Positions 9,301 to 12,288 of a stretch of 12,288 nucleotides of DNA are shown here, in pieces. Source of the DNA: Cylindrodendrum hubeiense (taxonomy: Eukaryota > Ascomycota > Sordariomycetes > Hypocreales > Nectriaceae). Location: positions 1 through 12,288 of the forward strand of contig JAANBB010000743.1 in NCBI GenBank assembly GCA_014621425.1. Direction: 5' to 3'. Numbering within the stretch: position 1 is the first letter of the stretch; each line of letters begins with the position of its first letter. Position numbers and translations under genes: made by a program. The notes under the pieces are model-generated. The model saw only the letters and a program-made list of their open reading frames with translations, had not been told where the DNA came from and did no database searches.

Positions 9301-11455
9301 ATTTTTCTATATATATATCTTATTTATACTATAGAACTATTTATCTATATCCTAGAATTTCCTATTATTATTTATAAGGTTTATAAGATTATATATATTA
9401 CTAATAAGATTCGAAGCTATATCTAAAAGAAATATAAAATAATCTTAGAAGAGAAGGTTAATATAATTATTATAATAATAGATACTATTCCGGGAATTAT
9501 TCACAGCTAGGCTAGATTAGGTAACTTTCTATTCTTACTACTAATAATTAACCCAATTCTATATATTAAGTTCCCGAAAATAAACAGACTATAATATTAT
9601 ATTTATAATTATAATATCAGAACTAAGTATAATATCTAATACTACTATTATTATAAATATATATAGGAAAATAATTAGGAGAAGGGTAGTAATATCAAAG
9701 AGAAATTAAAGGAACTGTATGTAATTCTATAAAGAGAGGGTATATATTACTAATAATTTTTTAAGAATTATAAAGCTAGTTAATAGTTTGAGGTAGGGAG
9801 AATTATTAAACTACCAGTTAGATAATACTAAGTACTCGGGTTAACAGAGAGTATGATAGAACGGTTAATAAGAATATACCAGGGACAGGTTAACAGATTT
9901 AATACTATAGAAGAGGAGGAGATTAAAATAATAGATAAAAAGAAAGAGCTAAATATATAGGTAAAGAGAACAGGATAGGACAATTACCTATAGTAATTTA
10001 AAGTAAAAAAGGAACTATTACTATTTATAGCCCCTATTAAGGATAATAAACTGATATTATAGATTATATATAAGGTATTTAAATAAATAACTAACCGAAT
10101 ACGAGCTATATCCGTATAGAGAATAGTTAGATTAGCCACATTATATCAGATTAAATAGAAGGATATCTATATTAAGCTAGGCAAACTATTTAATAATTAA
10201 CTAGAAGATAAATTATAAGTATAATATAAAGGATACTAGAGGATATTAGTGTGTATTTAGTAATAGATAGAGAGCTAAGAGGAGAATAAAAGGCTACTAT
10301 ATAAACTGATAATATAATAAGGTAATATATTAAATAACTTTAAAAGTACTATTAAGGAGATTATAATAGGGTTAGTATAGTAGAAAGGACTAGATAATAA
10401 AAAGATAGAATAACTATACTTAGATATACTTATTAGTATACTTAATTATTAGTTTAAACAGAATTATTATAATAATATATTATTAAGCGGGCTGGCTATT
10501 ATAGGTATTAATAGCAAGGACAAATAGATCAAACTAGCCAAATACACTCCTAAATACTTAAATATAATTAAAGTAATGTGGATATTAGTTTTATACTAGT
10601 TATATCTAAAATACAAGGATAAAGTAATAGAGAAAATAAAAATAATAAAAAAAGAATAAGTATATAAGGAGGTAGAAGGTATATATTAAATTATATAGAA
10701 GAAGTCACACTACTTTATAATATATATATTAGAAAGGGATAATTTAGAGCCAATACTAATAGATTAGATATATAATACATAAATATACAGGATAAAGATC
10801 TGGTATAGAATGGCCATAAGTAGTACTATTAACTAGTAAAATAATATAATTATATATTATTCTATTTATATTATAATAAGCTAGTTATTAGAGATAATAT
10901 ATATATTTATATAGGAAACTAGATTAATATTATATAAATTAACAATAATTAGGGATAATTATATAAAGGTATTACCCAAGATCAAGTAATCAAAGATAGA
11001 GGATAATTATAGTGAAACTCATATTAGCTATTTATTTTTACAGGATAAGTATAATAATTAGGTTATTTATGGAAAGGATTAGGTATTATAATAAATACTA
11101 AAGTTAAAGAAATAATAGAAAGAATGGGTTTTAGGTAGAGTAGGTAATATATGCCCATATAAAATCAAAATAATACAGACTTATAGGCAGAAGGTAGAGG
11201 AGTTATAAGAAATACTTTAGATACTAATAATAATACTCGGTGGGTTCTTAGTACATATTATAGAGATAATATAGATCTGGATGTGTAATATGGTATATGG
11301 AGGCTTATATAATATATATATACACAGATCTATGCTATTTTTTGTCATATTATACTATAAGGGCTTTCAGAGAATAGGATAAGTCAAGGTAATTTATTAG
11401 TATTTACTATAGGAAGTAAGGGAGTTATTAGTGTAGTATATATAGCTTATACTGG

Positions 11456-11457
11456 AT
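11456..11457 (+). other. Frameshift (one-base deletion) in A-right
   Basis: A-right reads GGATTTTAGC where A-left (554-563) reads AGACTTTTAA, one base longer. In A-left the frame passes through unbroken into the Gln-rich linker. In A-right the same linker is only in frame after shifting by one. RIP itself makes only transitions, so this is a separate lesion. Confidence 0.65.
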
Positions 11458-11723
11458 TTTAGCAATAAACATAGGGTATTATAAAAGGGATAGATCAATA
11501 TAGTGTGTTTTTATAGGCTGATAAGATCACAAGTTAGTTAGAGTAGGAGGGGAAAAGTGGGTAGAGGGAACTATAGGAATAAGAAGTAGAAGATGAGAGG
11601 TTATAGAGGGAAGTTTAGTAGTGGTAATAGTAAGTGGAAGAAAAAGAAGAGTAATAAGGTATAGCCATAGCCAGACAGGTAAAGTGATAATAAACTAGAA
11701 GCTAATTACTAGGCCAAGGTATT

Positions 11724-11818
11724 ATATAGGAAGAGGAGGGAGAGGAGGAGGAAGGGGAGGAGGGAGGGGAGGAGAAAGAGGAGGAGGGAGGGGAGGAGGA
11801 AGGGGAGGAAAAAGGGAT
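11724..11818 (+). repeat. Polypurine (GGA/GGGA) tract encoding an acidic Glu/Gly linker
   Basis: About 95 bases are almost purely purine on the + strand, built from GGAGGAGGAAGGGG-like units. In the shifted A-right frame it reads as Glu and Gly codons only, with occasional Lys, an acidic low-complexity spacer between the E-V-x-E-L-L segment and the next conserved block. The A-left counterpart (about 835-872) is roughly 50 bases shorter and A-rich. The strand could form triplex or G-quadruplex structures. Confidence 0.7.
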
Positions 11819-12214
11819 TAATAATAATACTGAACCCGGTCACTAATTCAGAGAGGAGGATTTATAGAAAATATAGGATATAGTCTAAGAATAGAAGTGA
11901 ATATCAGATCAAGTATAATAGATCATATAAAAGTACAGTTAACGGTTAGTGAAATATCCTATTAATATTATTACTTAGAGAAATATTTCTATTATAATTA
12001 GGAACCAGTATTTAAGCTTATTAACAGGATAGGATACTGAAGACAGGGGTAATAGCTATAAGGATAAGGATAGGATTGATAATAATATAATGGACTTGTA
12101 AATAGGGTATATAATGTATATAGCTAGGATGATATATGCTCGAGAACTGTAATAAGGGTTGTTCAAGATAGCCGTGAGGTGGGAGAAGTATTGTTTTATT
12201 AGTTACCAGTGGTA

Positions 12215-12288
12215 TAGGGTTAGGGTTAGGGTTAGGGTTAGGGTTAGGGTTAGGGTAGGGTTAGGGTTAGGGTTAGGGTTAGGGTAGG
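12215..12288 (+). repeat. Terminal telomere, TTAGGG repeats
   Basis: It begins as TAGGG at 12215, then runs of exact TTAGGG. Two units lack one T: TAGGG at 12256-12260 and the last, partial unit at 12285-12288. The G-rich strand runs 5' to 3' toward the window end, so this is the right end of a chromosome or contig. TTAGGG is the usual telomere unit of filamentous ascomycetes. Confidence 0.97.

Larger units (their letters stand above)
9301..12214 (+). pseudogene. A-right: near-terminal TLH-like relic cut off by the telomere
   Basis: This is the best-preserved family member here. One frame (codons at 9361, 10441, 11221) is open apart from RIP-type stops from about 9301 to 11456. After a one-base deletion it continues with codons at multiples of 3 to the telomere. 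Features in order: zinc finger Y-x2-Y-x11-Y-x4-Y (9373, 9382, 9418, 9433; former C-x2-C, H-x4-H) after P-I-I-I; a second Cys/His-like region near 9601-9660; Y-Y-x-Q-F-L-x-N near 9748-9775; H/Y-Q-I-K (10144-10155) and T/I-L-V-C-I near 10245; K-Y-T-P-K-Y at 10537-10554; L-G-G-F (11236-11247) and I-W-M-C-N; E-V-x-E-L-L-V (11416-11436); Gln- and Glu/Gly-rich linker 11457-11825; I-S-D-x-V (about 11910); D-L-x-I-G-Y then I-Y-A-R-E-L (to about 12149). The first TTAGGG follows S-Y-Q-W-Y, where the family has S-x-x-W-H just before the helicase. No helicase domain remains. Start codon unknown. Confidence 0.72.

Noticed and set aside
9300..11990. LTR retrotransposon or pogo/Fot1 transposase
   Set aside because: An early impression from the repeated, RIP-damaged sequence. 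No DDE, RT or integrase motif, LTRs or terminal inverted repeats were seen, and the frame matches TLH-type blocks instead.
1..12214. Intact protein-coding genes, tRNA or rRNA
   Set aside because: No recognisable uninterrupted gene or structured RNA gene was found; short open stretches are chance gaps between RIP-made stops.

Overview
The window is the right-hand end of a fungal chromosome. It finishes in a perfect TTAGGG telomere (12215-12288, G-rich strand running outward). Nearly everything inward is extremely A+T-rich, with CA and TG scarce and TA abundant. That is the signature of repeat-induced point mutation (RIP), so a filamentous ascomycete (Pezizomycotina) is the likely source. The species cannot be named from this sequence. 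No intact gene was found.

Allowing for RIP (in-frame TAA/TAG read as former CAA/CAG/TGG, Tyr codons as former Cys/His), most of the window resolves into dead copies of one gene family. These resemble the long N-terminal region of the fungal telomere-linked RecQ helicases (TLH), with a CCHH zinc finger of the DUF3505/OrsD type. All are on the + strand, reading toward the telomere. Two divergent subfamilies, here called A and B, alternate:
- A-left, 1-1041, a C-terminal part
- B1, about 1465-4629
- A-prime, about 4681-5020, a short piece from near the N terminus
- B2, about 5400-7630
- A-right, about 9301-12214, the longest A copy

B1 and B2 are colinear from about 1170 to 3650 at a constant offset of 3935 bases. 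A-left matches 10910-11990 of A-right.

Telomeric sequence cuts the family twice. A-right stays open in frame up to the first TTAGGG unit and stops just before the expected helicase domain. B1 runs further, apparently into the start of the helicase domain, and then hits a decayed internal TTAGGG tract at 4630-4680. That tract is joined directly to the middle of A-prime. The simplest reading is repeated breakage inside TLH genes, capping by telomere, and later addition of more subtelomeric DNA.

A CT-rich minisatellite lies upstream of each 5' end seen (1040-1150, 5020-5090, 8757-8801). It also marks where A-left and A-prime are cut off. Between B2 and A-right (7631-9300) are a 33-bp tandem/fold-back array and about 1 kb of less clearly assigned DNA. 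Scattered single Ns (1089-3684 and 3977-4680) tend to sit where RIP would make copies differ, so they look like collapsed-repeat ambiguity rather than sequencing gaps. The last 300 bases before the telomere are the least mutated part of the window.
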